In this document: positions 47,767 through 56,601 of the stretch, piece after piece | Position numbering within the stretch: position 1 is the stretch's first letter | Layout: every line of letters begins with the position of its first letter | From: an uncultured Stenotrophomonas sp. | GTDB taxonomy: Bacteria > Pseudomonadota > Gammaproteobacteria > Xanthomonadales > Xanthomonadaceae | Direction: 5' to 3' | Length of the DNA stretch: 64,000 nt | Assembly (NCBI GenBank): GCA_900078405.1 | Contig: FLTS01000001.1 | Coordinates: 1,946,626-2,010,625 of the forward strand | The notes under the pieces: model-generated | Databases searched by the model: none | What the model saw: the letters and a program-made list of their open reading frames with translations, nothing else | What the model was told of the DNA's origin: nothing | Translations under genes and position numbers: made by a program

Positions 47767-49586
47767 GCGGAAATTTTCCTCTCGTGTACTTCCGGCGCAG
47801 GCGGTGGCAGGGTGAAGTGGAAGGTGGCGCCCTGGTCCGGCACGGCCTCGGCCCAGATGCGGCCACCGTGGCGGGTGAGCACGCGGCGCACGCTGGCCAG
47901 GCCAATGCCGGTGCCCGGGTAGTCGCTGGCGCGGTGCAGGCGCTGGAACACGCCGAACAGCTTGCCGGCGTGCTGCATGTCGAAACCGGCGCCGTTGTCG
48001 CGCACGCTGAACTGCTGGGTGCCATCGGGAAGTTGCTGCGCACTCACCTGGATGACCGCGTGTTCGCGGCAGGCGGTGTACTTGACCGCGTTGCCCAGCA
48101 GGTTCAGCCACAGCTGGCGCATCATGTTCTCGTCGGCCACCAGCACCGGCAGCGGCTCGATTTTCCATTCGACGTCACGGACCGAGCCGTCCGTCCCGGC
48201 CTCGGCGCGCAGGTTGGAATCCAGCAGCGCGTGGGTATCGGCCACCAGCGACTGCATGTCCACCGCCTGCAGGCGCATCGCCCCGCGTCCCAGCCGCGAA
48301 TACACCAGCAGATCGTCGATCAGCGCGGCCATGCGCTGCGCCGCATCGCCGATCACCTGCAGGTAGTGGCGGGTCTTCTCGTCCGCCTCCTCGCCGAGGT
48401 GGCGGCCGAGCTTGTCGGAGAAGCCGGCCACGTGCCGCAGCGGTGCGCGCAGGTCGTGCGATACCGAGTAGCTGAATGCCTCCAGCTCGCGGTTGACCTC
48501 GGCCATCTGCTCGACCTTGCCTTCCAGCTGCCGGTTCAGTTCCTCCACCCGCAACTGCACGCGGCGCTGCAGGGTGACGTCGCTGACCGTCATCAGCACC
48601 ACCTCGTCGTCGCTGTCCGGCAACGGCATGCGCCGGGCATTGATCAGCATGGTGCGGGCCATGCCGTCGGCGCCGCGCTGCTCGTGCTCGTAGTCCCACA
48701 GTTCGCGCCCGCGCAGCAGCACGTCGGCCAGGCGCTGGCGGATGATGGCGTCGACCCAGACACCATCGCCGATGGACTGCAGCGACCGGCCATTGATCTG
48801 GCGGTCGTCGTCCATGCCGTACAACTCGGAGAACGCGGTGTTGTGCAGGATGATGTGCAGCCCGCCATCGAGCAGGACGATGGGTTCGCGCACCGTCTGC
48901 AGCACCGAGTTGGCGCGCGCGCTGGCGCGCAGGAAGCGCTGCTCGGCGCGCGTGCGGCGGCCGATCTGGCGTTTGAGCAGCCATAACACCAGCCCGAGCA
49001 GCAGCAGCTGCACCGCCAGCGTGCTCCAGGTCACCGTGGTCGCCAGCTGCTGCTGCGCGCGCGCGGCGGCCACGCGCCGCTGCAGCAGTTCGCTTTCGTG
49101 CTGCTGCAGCTCGGCCACGATGTCGCGGATCGGGTAACCGAAGGTCATCTCCTCGATCATCTCGCGCTGGCGCTGCGGGTCCTGGCTGACCGCGACTTGC
49201 CGGGCCACGTCCATGCGCCGTTCGAGCATGGCGCTGATGCGGCCGATCCGCAGCAACTGGTCGGGGTTGTCGCTGAACAGCGCGGCCAGCCCGTCGAGCG
49301 TGGCCTTGACGCGCTCGGCATGCTGCAGGCGCTGGCGCAGGGGCTCGGACTCGATGCCACGCGACAATGTCAGCGCCGCCGATTCCACGTCGCGGATATC
49401 CGCCTGCAACACGTACAGGCGCGCGCTCACCGCCTGGGTGTGGGCCACCCAGTTGGCGGCATTGACGCTGTCGCGCGACAAGCGCAGCAGCGTCAGCGAC
49501 GGCACCACGACGATCAGCAGCGCGGCCAGCCCCAGCCCCGTGAATCGCCAGCGGTCCCAACCTTCGTCGGTGAATCGGGAAAACAT
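47763..49586 (-). CDS. Membrane sensor histidine kinase (CHASE3-like sensor, PAS)
   Basis: A 607-residue kinase. Two membrane helices (about 15-36 and 184-204) flank a ~147-residue helical periplasmic sensor of CHASE3 type (SRDSVNAANWVAHTQAVSARLYVLQADIRDVESAALTL). A PAS domain (about 222-340: VREPIVLLDGGLHIILHNTAFSELYG) and a short coiled coil (about 343-368) lead to His377 in FSYSVSHDLRAPLRHVAGFS and the ATPase domain with GTGIGLASVRRV. The ATG at 49586 is chosen because GGAG lies 6-9 nt before it and the first helix follows; an earlier start at 49661 adds an unlikely leader. First gene of the three-gene phosphorelay operon. Confidence 0.92.
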   Translation of the reverse strand: MFSRFTDEGWDRWRFTGLGLAALLIVVVPSLTLLRLSRDSVNAANWVAHTQAVSARLYVLQADIRDVESAALTLSRGIESEPLRQRLQHAERVKATLDGLAALFSDNPDQLLRIGRISAMLERRMDVARQVAVSQDPQRQREMIEEMTFGYPIRDIVAELQQHESELLQRRVAAARAQQQLATTVTWSTLAVQLLLLGLVLWLLKRQIGRRTRAEQRFLRASARANSVLQTVREPIVLLDGGLHIILHNTAFSELYGMDDDRQINGRSLQSIGDGVWVDAIIRQRLADVLLRGRELWDYEHEQRGADGMARTMLINARRMPLPDSDDEVVLMTVSDVTLQRRVQLRVEELNRQLEGKVEQMAEVNRELEAFSYSVSHDLRAPLRHVAGFSDKLGRHLGEEADEKTRHYLQVIGDAAQRMAALIDDLLVYSRLGRGAMRLQAVDMQSLVADTHALLDSNLRAEAGTDGSVRDVEWKIEPLPVLVADENMMRQLWLNLLGNAVKYTACREHAVIQVSAQQLPDGTQQFSVRDNGAGFDMQHAGKLFGVFQRLHRASDYPGTGIGLASVRRVLTRHGGRIWAEAVPDQGATFHFTLPPPAPEVHERKISA

Positions 49587-49708
49587 CCTTTCTCCATGCC
49601 CGCGCGGGGAGTGCCGCAACGACCGCACCGGCACCGTCCACAACGGACGCAAGCATTGCATGCCGCCCGCTGGAAGTGAACGCGGCGTGGTTCAGGCTGC
49701 CGGCTGCG

Positions 49709-50620
49709 TCACGTGTCCGAAGCGCGTTTCAGCGCATGCCCGCCGAAGCCGGCGCGCATCGCCGCCAGCAGCCGGTCGGCGAAGGAGTTGTCCTCGCGCG
49801 AGCGCAGCCGCTCCAGCAGCGACAGGGTGATGACCGGTGCCGGCACGTCCAGTTCGATGGCCTCGCTGACGGTCCAGCGCCCCTCGCCCGAGTCCTGCAC
49901 GTACGGCGCGATGCCCTGCAGTTGCGGGTTGCGCTGCAATGCCTCGGCGCTGAGGTCGAGCAGCCACGAGCGCACCACGCTGCCGTGGCGCCAGGTCTCG
50001 GCCAGCTGCGGCAGGTCCAGCGCGAACTCGGCCTTCTTCTGCAGCAGCGCGAAGCCTTCGGCGTAGGCCTGCATCATTCCGTACTCGATGCCGTTGTGGA
50101 TCATCTTGCAGTAATGGCCGGCACCGACCGGACCCACGTGCGCCCAGCCGCGGTCGGGTGCCGGCGCCAGCGCCTGCAGTGCCGGCCGCAGCCTTGCCAG
50201 TGCGTCGTCCCCGCCACCCAGCATCAGGCAGTAGCCCTCGCTCAGGCCCCAGACACCGCCGCTGGTGCCGCAATCGACGTAATCCAGCCGCGCCTGCCCG
50301 CAGCGCTGCGCGCGCCGCTGCGAATCGCGGTACCAGGAGTTGCCGCCATCGACCAGCAGGTCCTGCGGCGACAGCAGCGGCAGCAGCTCGTCCAGCAGCG
50401 CGTCCACCGCGGCGGCCGGCACCATCAGCCACAGCACGCGCGGGGCCGGCAGCGCCTGCAACAGCGCCTGCAGGCCATCGACGACCGGCAGGCCGGTGGC
50501 CGCCGCGCGCTCGCGTGCCTCCGGGCCGGGGTCGAAACCGGTTACGGCGATGCCGCCGCGCTGCAGCCGTTGCGCCATGTTGGCGCCCATGCGCCCCAAT
50601 CCGATCATGCCCAATTGCAT
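49709..50620 (-). CDS. 6-phosphogluconate dehydrogenase, short form (GndA/YqeC type)
   Basis: A 303-residue enzyme, about 165 residues shorter than the usual Gnd. It oxidatively decarboxylates 6-phosphogluconate to ribulose-5-phosphate. The N-terminal Rossmann motif is IGLGRMGANMAQRL. Substrate and catalytic parts are LLVDGGNSWYRDS, DCGTSGGVWGLSEGYCLMLGG and HVGPVGAGHYCKMIHNGIEYGMMQAYAEG, with the catalytic Lys in CKMIHN. The short form lacks the C-terminal dimer tail of the long enzyme and is often NAD-preferring. The Asp of FDPGPEARE after the second strand would fit NAD, which is inference. It stands alone on the minus strand. Confidence 0.92.
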   Translation of the reverse strand: MQLGMIGLGRMGANMAQRLQRGGIAVTGFDPGPEARERAAATGLPVVDGLQALLQALPAPRVLWLMVPAAAVDALLDELLPLLSPQDLLVDGGNSWYRDSQRRAQRCGQARLDYVDCGTSGGVWGLSEGYCLMLGGGDDALARLRPALQALAPAPDRGWAHVGPVGAGHYCKMIHNGIEYGMMQAYAEGFALLQKKAEFALDLPQLAETWRHGSVVRSWLLDLSAEALQRNPQLQGIAPYVQDSGEGRWTVSEAIELDVPAPVITLSLLERLRSREDNSFADRLLAAMRAGFGGHALKRASDT

Positions 50621-50869
50621 CGGCCACTCCGCTCGTCGTTGGAAACAGCCGCCACCGTAGCGCCGCGGCCGGCGCGTTTCACCTGTTCATGGCCGGCGCA
50701 CCGGAATGCGTCACGGTTTGCCGACGCGGTTGCCTCGTGCCAACGGGATCAGGTGCAGCTGCGGGGCCTGGGCTTGCCCCGCATGAAACCGTCCTGGTGA
50801 AACCCGTGCCGGCCCCCGAAAAGGGGGTGCAAGCACAGCCCGACACCTGTGAAACCGTGCCAGCGACGC

Positions 50870-53044
50870 TTATTCGGCCCAACGGCCGGGGCCGCTGGAC
50901 TGCGGCAGCACCTGCGCCGACAGCGGGCGGTCGTTCTCCAGCAGGTTCACCGCATCGGACAGGATCGAGGCCGATTCCTTCAGCAGCGGGTCGGGGCGCT
51001 TCTCGGCGGCCTTCTCGCGCGCGGCGTCCTTGACGATGTCGCGCTCGTTGCCGGTCAGGCCGTCGTCACTGCCGTCGTCGGCCAACGGGTCCAGCGGCAG
51101 GCCCAGCTTCTTGCGGATTTCCTGGCGCTGCTTGCGCTGGGCATCCTGGCGCTCGCGCTCGGCGCGGCGCTCGGCCTCGTTGAGCGAGATGTACTTCTTC
51201 GCCGCTTCGGAGCGGAACTGCTCGACGTCTTCCTGCCACCACTGGAACTCGCGGTCGTCCTGGATGCGCCCGGCATGGCGCGTTTCCAACCGCGGCAGGA
51301 TCGGCGCGAAGTTGCCGTAGCGGGTATGCGGCACCGCGGCGATGCGGGTCCACGGCAACGCGTTGTCGTAGGTGCTCTCGCCATACTCGCTGGCATCGAC
51401 GCTGGCCGGGAACGCCAGGTCGGGTACCACGCCCTTGTGCTGGGTAGACGAGCCGCTGACACGGAAGAACTGGGCGATGGTCAGCTTGACCTGGCCGAAG
51501 CGCTCCTTCTCGCTGGCCGGCCAGCGGTCCAGCGGCACCACGTTCTGCACGGTGCCCTTGCCGAAACTGGTTTCACCGATGACCAGGCCGCGGCCGTAGT
51601 CCTGGATGGCGCCAGCGAAGATTTCCGAAGCCGAGGCCGAGCCGCGGTTGATCAGCACCGCCAGCGGGCCGTCCCACGCCACCGCCGGGTTGCGGTCGCT
51701 GTTGACGGTGACGCGGCCGCCGGATTCGCGCACCTGCACCACCGGCCCCTGCTCGATGAACAGCCCAGTCAGCTCGATCGCCTCGTCCAGCGAGCCGCCG
51801 CCGTTGTTGCGCAGGTCCAGCACCACGCCGTCGAGCTTGTCGGCCTTGAACCCGGCCAGCAGCTTGGCCACGTCACGGGTGGCCGAGGCGTAGTCGGTGG
51901 CGTTGCGGCGGCGGCCCTCGAAGTCCTGGTAGAAGGTGGGCAGCTTGACGATGCCGATGCGGCGCTCGGGCTCACCGTCGCTACCGGGGATGACCATCGT
52001 CTCGCCCTTGGCGGCCTGCTCGGCCAGCCGCACTTTCTGCCGGGTCAGCGTGACCATGCGGTGCTTGCCGTCCAGGCCTTCGGCGGCGGGAATGTATTCC
52101 AGCCGCACCTGGGTGTCCTTGGCGCCGCGGATCTTGGCCACCACGTCATCGATGCGCCAGCCGATCACGTCCTCGACCGTGCCGGACTTGCCCTGGCCGA
52201 CGCCGACGATGCGGTCGCCCGGCTGCAGCGTGCCGTCCACCGAAGCCGGGCCGCCGGCGATGATCTCGCGGATCACCACCACGTCGTCCTGGCGCTGCAG
52301 CTGCGCGCCGATGCCTTCCAGCGACAGCGACATGGCCTGGTTGAAGTTCTCGGCGGTGCGCGGGGTGAAGTAGTCGGTGTGCGGGTCGACGGCGCGCGTG
52401 TAGGCGTTGAGATAGATGGAGAACACGTCCTCGTTCTTCCATTCATTGATGCCCTTGAGCAGCGTGGCGTAGCGCTTGTCCAGGGTCTTGCGGATGTCCG
52501 CGGCCGGCTTGCCGGCCAGCTTCAGCCGCAGCCAGTCGTTCTTGACCGACTTGCGCCACAGCTCGTCCAGCTCGGCCCCGCTCGCCCACGGCACCTCCTT
52601 GCGGTCGTAGTCGAAGCGCTCGTCGGTGGTGAAATCCGGTTCCCGCTTGAGCAGGCCGCGCGCATAGGCCACGCGCTCGGTCACGCGCTGGCGATACACC
52701 GCGAACACCTGGAAGGCCGGCTCCAGCTCGCCGCTGCGGATCGCCGTACCGGTCTGTTCGGCCAGCGGCGCAAAACGCTCGATGTCGGCGGCGGTGAAGA
52801 ACTGCTTGCCGCCGTCCAGCGCCTTCAGGTAGCGGTCGAACACGTCCTGCGACGTGGCCACATCCAGTGCGCGCGGGCGGTAGGCATAGCGGCTGTCGGA
52901 CAACAGCCCGTACACCAGCCGGGAGGTGGTGGCCTGGTCGACCGTGGCCGCGGACGGCAGCACCGGGGCATCGGCGCGCGCCAGCAACGCGGCCGGCAGG
53001 GTCAATGCGAAGGCCAGCAGAAAAGCGGGAACTCGATGGTTCAT
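50870..53044 (-). CDS. prc: Carboxy-terminal (tail-specific) protease Prc
   Basis: A 724-residue periplasmic S41 protease that degrades proteins with nonpolar C-termini, matures PBP3 in E. coli and controls cell-wall hydrolases. The signal peptide is about 1-25. A helical N-terminal domain is followed by the PDZ domain (LSLEGIGAQLQRQDDVVVIREIIAGGPASVDGTLQPGDRIVGVGQG) and the catalytic domain with the Ser of INRGSASASEIFAGA and the Lys of GETSFGKGTVQNVVPL, the Ser-Lys dyad. The C-terminal ~150 residues are charged and helical. I start at ATG 53044 rather than a TTG at 53047. Several wall enzymes it may act on are encoded nearby. Confidence 0.94.
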   Translation of the reverse strand: MNHRVPAFLLAFALTLPAALLARADAPVLPSAATVDQATTSRLVYGLLSDSRYAYRPRALDVATSQDVFDRYLKALDGGKQFFTAADIERFAPLAEQTGTAIRSGELEPAFQVFAVYRQRVTERVAYARGLLKREPDFTTDERFDYDRKEVPWASGAELDELWRKSVKNDWLRLKLAGKPAADIRKTLDKRYATLLKGINEWKNEDVFSIYLNAYTRAVDPHTDYFTPRTAENFNQAMSLSLEGIGAQLQRQDDVVVIREIIAGGPASVDGTLQPGDRIVGVGQGKSGTVEDVIGWRIDDVVAKIRGAKDTQVRLEYIPAAEGLDGKHRMVTLTRQKVRLAEQAAKGETMVIPGSDGEPERRIGIVKLPTFYQDFEGRRRNATDYASATRDVAKLLAGFKADKLDGVVLDLRNNGGGSLDEAIELTGLFIEQGPVVQVRESGGRVTVNSDRNPAVAWDGPLAVLINRGSASASEIFAGAIQDYGRGLVIGETSFGKGTVQNVVPLDRWPASEKERFGQVKLTIAQFFRVSGSSTQHKGVVPDLAFPASVDASEYGESTYDNALPWTRIAAVPHTRYGNFAPILPRLETRHAGRIQDDREFQWWQEDVEQFRSEAAKKYISLNEAERRAERERQDAQRKQRQEIRKKLGLPLDPLADDGSDDGLTGNERDIVKDAAREKAAEKRPDPLLKESASILSDAVNLLENDRPLSAQVLPQSSGPGRWAE

Positions 53045-53238
53045 CAACGTACTCGTGGCACCGTGCTATGGGGAGACTGCAGCCGGATGGGACAGCAGGA
53101 CAGTGCCGGAAGTTTCACTGCTTGTCATCCGGCCCGATGCGCAGGCTAGCGGGCTGGCTGTAGCGGAATGTGAATGGCCTTTCCCGCAATGCCGCCGGCC
53201 AGTACCCGGCCCCATCGAAAAGCCCGAACCCGAGATAG

Positions 53239-53307
53239 TGCCGGCGATTGGCCGGCAACCTCGCACACCCCGACATTGTGCAGATGCCGGCCAGCGGCCG
53301 GCACTAC
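53239..53307. repeat. REP-like palindromes between prc and lipA
   Basis: A plus-strand TGCCGGCGATTGGCCGGCA unit at 53239-53257 faces a minus-strand GTAG unit at 53285-53307 (GTAGTGCCGGCCGCTGGCCG). The GTAG lies 6 bp after the lipA stop on the lipA coding strand. Confidence 0.85.
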
Positions 53308-53312
53308 CGGAA

Positions 53313-54320
53313 TCAGCCGACGCCCGCGCCCTTGGCCTGGCGGTCGGCGTGATAGGACGAGCGCACCATCGGCCCGGAGGCGACGTGGCTGAAGCCCAAC
53401 CCGTAGCCATACACCTCCAGCGCCTTGTACTCGTCCGGCGTCCAGTAGCGCAGCACCGGGTGGTGGTGCTCGGTCGGCTGCAGGTACTGGCCGATGGTGA
53501 CCATTTCCACGTCGTGCGCGCGCAGGTCGCGCAGGGTGGCCTGCACCTGCTCCAGGGTTTCGCCGAGGCCGAGCATGATGCCGCTCTTGGTCGGGATCGC
53601 CGGGTGCTGCGCCTTGAAGTTCTTCAGCAGGGTCAGCGACCACTGGTAGTCCGCGCCGGGGCGCACGTTGCGGTACAGGTCCGGCACCGTCTCGATGTTG
53701 TGGTTGAACACGTCCGGCGGGTTGACCGCGAGGATCTCCAGCGCGCGCTCCATGCGGCCCTTGCCGCGGAAATCCGGGGTCAGGATCTCGATCCTGGTGC
53801 CCGGGCTGAACTCGCGGATGGCGCTGATGCAATCGACGAAATGGCCGGCGCCGCCATCGCGCAGGTCGTCGCGGTCGACGCTGGTGACCACCACGTACCT
53901 CAGGCCCATGTCCTTGACCGTCTGCGCCAGGTGCAGCGGTTCGGCCGCGTCCGGCGGCTTGGGCCGGCCGTGGGCAACGTCGCAGAACGAGCAGCGGCGG
54001 GTGCAGACTTCACCGAGGATCATGAAGGTGGCGGTGCCGTGGCCGAAGCACTCGTGGATGTTCGGGCAGCTGGCCTCCTCGCACACCGTGACCAGCCGGT
54101 TCTCGCGCAGCTTGGCCTTGAGGTTGGCCACCGCGTTGCCGGAGGGGATGCGCACGCGGATCCACGACGGCTTGCGCAGCACCGGTGCGTCGGCAAACTG
54201 CACCGGCGAGCGGCCGATCTTGTCGCCGCCGATCTGCTTGACCCCGGTCTGCAATGGCGCAGACGGCGCGTCGTCCTGCAGGACCTGCAGGGGGATGGAG
54301 CGGCTGGTGGATTCAGTCAT
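53313..54320 (-). CDS. lipA: Lipoyl synthase
   Basis: A 335-residue radical-SAM enzyme that inserts two sulfurs into octanoyl groups on lipoyl domains. Both iron-sulfur sites are complete: [12 protein letters not shown] for the auxiliary cluster that is consumed, and CTRRCSFC for the radical-SAM cluster (about residues 80-114). [26 protein letters not shown] and MVRSSYHAD are further signatures. It follows lipB by 16 bp in a ybeD-lipB-lipA operon on the minus strand. Confidence 0.97.
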   Translation of the reverse strand: MTESTSRSIPLQVLQDDAPSAPLQTGVKQIGGDKIGRSPVQFADAPVLRKPSWIRVRIPSGNAVANLKAKLRENRLVTVCEEASCPNIHECFGHGTATFMILGEVCTRRCSFCDVAHGRPKPPDAAEPLHLAQTVKDMGLRYVVVTSVDRDDLRDGGAGHFVDCISAIREFSPGTRIEILTPDFRGKGRMERALEILAVNPPDVFNHNIETVPDLYRNVRPGADYQWSLTLLKNFKAQHPAIPTKSGIMLGLGETLEQVQATLRDLRAHDVEMVTIGQYLQPTEHHHPVLRYWTPDEYKALEVYGYGLGFSHVASGPMVRSSYHADRQAKGAGVG

Positions 54321-54336
54321 GGCGTTACCGGCGGCC

Positions 54337-55038
54337 TCAGGACCGCGTTGTCAGGTCGGGCGATTCGGGGGTGGCGTGCAGTTCGAGGCCGAACTGCCGG
54401 GCCAGGTGCGACAGCAGTACCGGCTTGACCGCGTCGATGCCCGAAGGACCGCCCAAGTCTAGCACCGAGGTCACCGCCAGCCCGGCGTAGCCGCACGGGT
54501 TGATGCGGTGGAACGGCTCCAGGTCCAGGCCGACGTTGAAGGCCAGCCCGTGAAAGCTGCAGCCACGGCGCACGCGGATGCCGAGCGCGGCGATCTTGGC
54601 ACCGCCGACGTAGACGCCGGGCGCGCCCTCGCGCCGCTCGGCGGCGATGTTCCATTCGTCCAGGGTGTCGATGATGGCCTGCTCGATGCGGCATACGTAG
54701 TCGCGCACGCCGATGCCGAGCCGGCGCAGGTCCAGCAACGGGTAGACCACGATCTGCCCCGGCCCGTGGTAGGTCACCTGGCCGCCGCGGTCCACGTGCA
54801 GCACCGGGATGTCACCCGGCGCCAGCACATGCTCTTCCTTGCCCGCCTGGCCGAGGGTGAACACCGGCTCGTGCTCGACCACCCACAGCTCGTCGTCAGT
54901 GGCGTCGCCGCGCGCGTCGGTGAAACGCTGCATCGCGTGCCACACCGGTTCATAGGGCTGGCGACCGAGGTCACGCACCGTCGCCGGCAGCGACATTCCG
55001 CGCGCCGTGGCCGCCGCGCAGGCGTTCACAGCGTCCAC
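54337..55038 (-). CDS. lipB: Octanoyl-[ACP]:protein N-octanoyltransferase
   Basis: LipB moves octanoate from acyl-carrier protein to lipoyl domains, giving LipA its substrate. The product is 233 residues from GTG 55038, whose DAV- start resembles Xanthomonas LipB. Other in-frame starts are GTG 55029 and ATG 54996. The catalytic set is present: [23 protein letters not shown], the Lys of [15 protein letters not shown] with FHGLAFNV, and the nucleophile Cys in [10 protein letters not shown]. From GTG 55038 the gene overlaps ybeD by 13 bp, so the two are coupled. Confidence 0.94.
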   Translation of the reverse strand: MDAVNACAAATARGMSLPATVRDLGRQPYEPVWHAMQRFTDARGDATDDELWVVEHEPVFTLGQAGKEEHVLAPGDIPVLHVDRGGQVTYHGPGQIVVYPLLDLRRLGIGVRDYVCRIEQAIIDTLDEWNIAAERREGAPGVYVGGAKIAALGIRVRRGCSFHGLAFNVGLDLEPFHRINPCGYAGLAVTSVLDLGGPSGIDAVKPVLLSHLARQFGLELHATPESPDLTTRS

Positions 55039-55304
55039 TTCACTTCCGGGTGGTTGCGCAGCGCCACGTGCGCAGCGTCGTACTGCTCGCGGTTGTCGGC
55101 CTTGAAGGCGATGCGCACGGACACGTACTTGCCGTTGGACGAATGCTTCCAGCTGATGCGCTCATTGAGCACCTCCACGCCGGACAGCTGCAGCAGCCGC
55201 GGCAGTTCATGTTCCAGGCCGATGTTGGCCGCACCCATCGCGCTGAGCTCGAAGGTGCCGGGGAACTGGAAGCCGTGGTCGGGGTTGTCGGACTTGATTT
55301 CCAT
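55026..55304 (-). CDS. ybeD: DUF493 family protein YbeD
   Basis: A 92-residue alpha-beta protein (ferredoxin-like ACT fold) of the YbeD/DUF493 family. The pattern is [28 protein letters not shown], then [43 protein letters not shown], ending with the conserved V-(K/R)-W/(M/L)-L. Its role is not proven; its constant place before lipB suggests a regulatory link to lipoate synthesis. I start at the ATG at 55304, because a GATAAT box lies 7 nt before it and overlaps the earlier in-frame ATG. Confidence 0.93.
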   Translation of the reverse strand: MEIKSDNPDHGFQFPGTFELSAMGAANIGLEHELPRLLQLSGVEVLNERISWKHSSNGKYVSVRIAFKADNREQYDAAHVALRNHPEVKWTL

Positions 55305-55311
55305 GCCCGCC

Positions 55312-55317
55312 ATTATC
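55312..55317 (-). promoter_or_regulatory. -10 box of a probably leaderless ybeD promoter
   Basis: On the minus strand GATAAT is followed by 7 nt and the ATG at 55304. The same spacing is seen before dusB, apaG and the deacetylase gene. It would drive the ybeD-lipB-lipA operon separately from dacC. Confidence 0.5.
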
Positions 55318-55457
55318 GGGCCGTGGCGCCGCAAACCCAAGGTCCGCATACGGCACAAAGCCCGGCGTACCGCAACAATGCGATCCACCGGGGTACGATG
55401 CCAGCGCCGCCAACCACCGCTAAGCTGCCCCCGTCCCCAAACCCTGGAGTGGACCGG

Positions 55458-56507
55458 ATGACTGCCCGGCCCTGCTTGTCCTTGGCTCTGGCCTGCACGA
55501 CAGCCCTCGCCTTCACCGCACATGCCGCCGATACCTGCCCGCACAGCGCATTGCAGGACCACCCCCCGGCGGTCAATTTCCGTATCGACAACGACCTGTT
55601 CGGTGGCCGCCACCAGGATCAGGGCTACACCAATGGCGCCCTGCTCACCCTGGTGTCACCCAACCTGGTGGACTACACCGACGACCCCTGTCTGCCGCGG
55701 CTGGCGCGCTGGGTGAACCGGCACCTGGAGCGCCTGCGTCCCGGTGAATTCGAACAGCAGAACATGATCTTCAGCTTCGGCCAGGGACTGTTCACCCCGA
55801 CCGACCATGCGCGCGCGGACCTGATCGAGAACGACCGCCCCTACGCCGCGGTACTGCTGGCCAACTTCGGCTACAACGCGCGCCACGGCGACCGCCTGCG
55901 CACCACCCAGCTGGCGCTGGGCATGGTCGGCCCATCGGCGCAGGGCAAGCAGGTACAGGACGCCGTGCACGGCCTGCTCGGCGACGAGAAGTTCATGGGC
56001 TGGGACAACCAGTTGCGCGACGAGCCGGTGTTCCGGCTGCTGCACGAGCGCATGCGGCGCTGGCCATCGGCCAACAACGCGGGCTGGGGCTGGGACGCCA
56101 TCAGCCACTGGGGCGGCGCAGTCGGCAACCTGGACACGCATGCCAACATCGGCGGCGAGGCGCGCTTCGGCTGGAAGCTGCCGGACGACTTCGGCAGTTC
56201 ACCGGCGCGCCCGGCCGGAGAAAACACCGCGCCCACCCGCACCGGACGCGCGCAGGGCTGGTCCGGCCACCTGTTCCTCACCACCGACGCGCGCTGGGTG
56301 CTGCGCGACATCACCCTGGACGGCAACACCTTCCGCAACAGCCACAGCGTGGACAAGCGCCCGCTGGTGGCCGACATCGGCTACGGCGTGGCAGTGATGC
56401 GCGGCAAGTGGAAGTTCGCGCTGGCCCGCTACCACCGCACCCGCGAATTCGCCGGGCAGAAGGAACTGCCGGTGTTCGGCAGCTTCACCATCAGCCGGAC
56501 GTTGTAA
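55458..56507 (+). CDS. lpxR: LpxR-type outer-membrane lipid A deacylase (DUF2219)
   Basis: A 349-residue outer-membrane protein. The signal peptide is about 1-23 (ALAFTAHAAD). The LpxR pattern begins with VNFRIDNDLFGGRHQDQGYTNGALLTL, carrying the Asn/Asp and Asp-x-Tyr-Thr-Asn-Gly set near the active site, then FSFGQGLFTPTDHARADLIENDRPYAAVLLANFGYN and a 12-strand barrel ending in FGSFTISRTL. LpxR removes the 3'-acyloxyacyl group from lipid A in a calcium-dependent way; that activity is known from Salmonella and is inferred here. It sits, in the opposite direction, between dacC and ybeD, which are usually adjacent. Confidence 0.83.
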   Translation: MTARPCLSLALACTTALAFTAHAADTCPHSALQDHPPAVNFRIDNDLFGGRHQDQGYTNGALLTLVSPNLVDYTDDPCLPRLARWVNRHLERLRPGEFEQQNMIFSFGQGLFTPTDHARADLIENDRPYAAVLLANFGYNARHGDRLRTTQLALGMVGPSAQGKQVQDAVHGLLGDEKFMGWDNQLRDEPVFRLLHERMRRWPSANNAGWGWDAISHWGGAVGNLDTHANIGGEARFGWKLPDDFGSSPARPAGENTAPTRTGRAQGWSGHLFLTTDARWVLRDITLDGNTFRNSHSVDKRPLVADIGYGVAVMRGKWKFALARYHRTREFAGQKELPVFGSFTISRTL

Positions 56508-56555
56508 CCCGCCATCACGCGCATTGAAAAGGGTGGTCCGCAGGGAATTACTCCA

Positions 56556-56585
56556 TGAAAAAGCCGGCTTGCGCCGGCTTTTTCA
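56556..56585. terminator. Bidirectional Rho-independent terminator (lpxR and dacC)
   Basis: A perfect 13-bp stem (TGAAAAAGCCGGC/GCCGGCTTTTTCA) with a TTGC loop lies between the convergent genes. Each strand ends in a run of five T, so it serves both. Confidence 0.95.
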
Positions 56586-56601
56586 TTCGATCGGATCAGG
56601 A

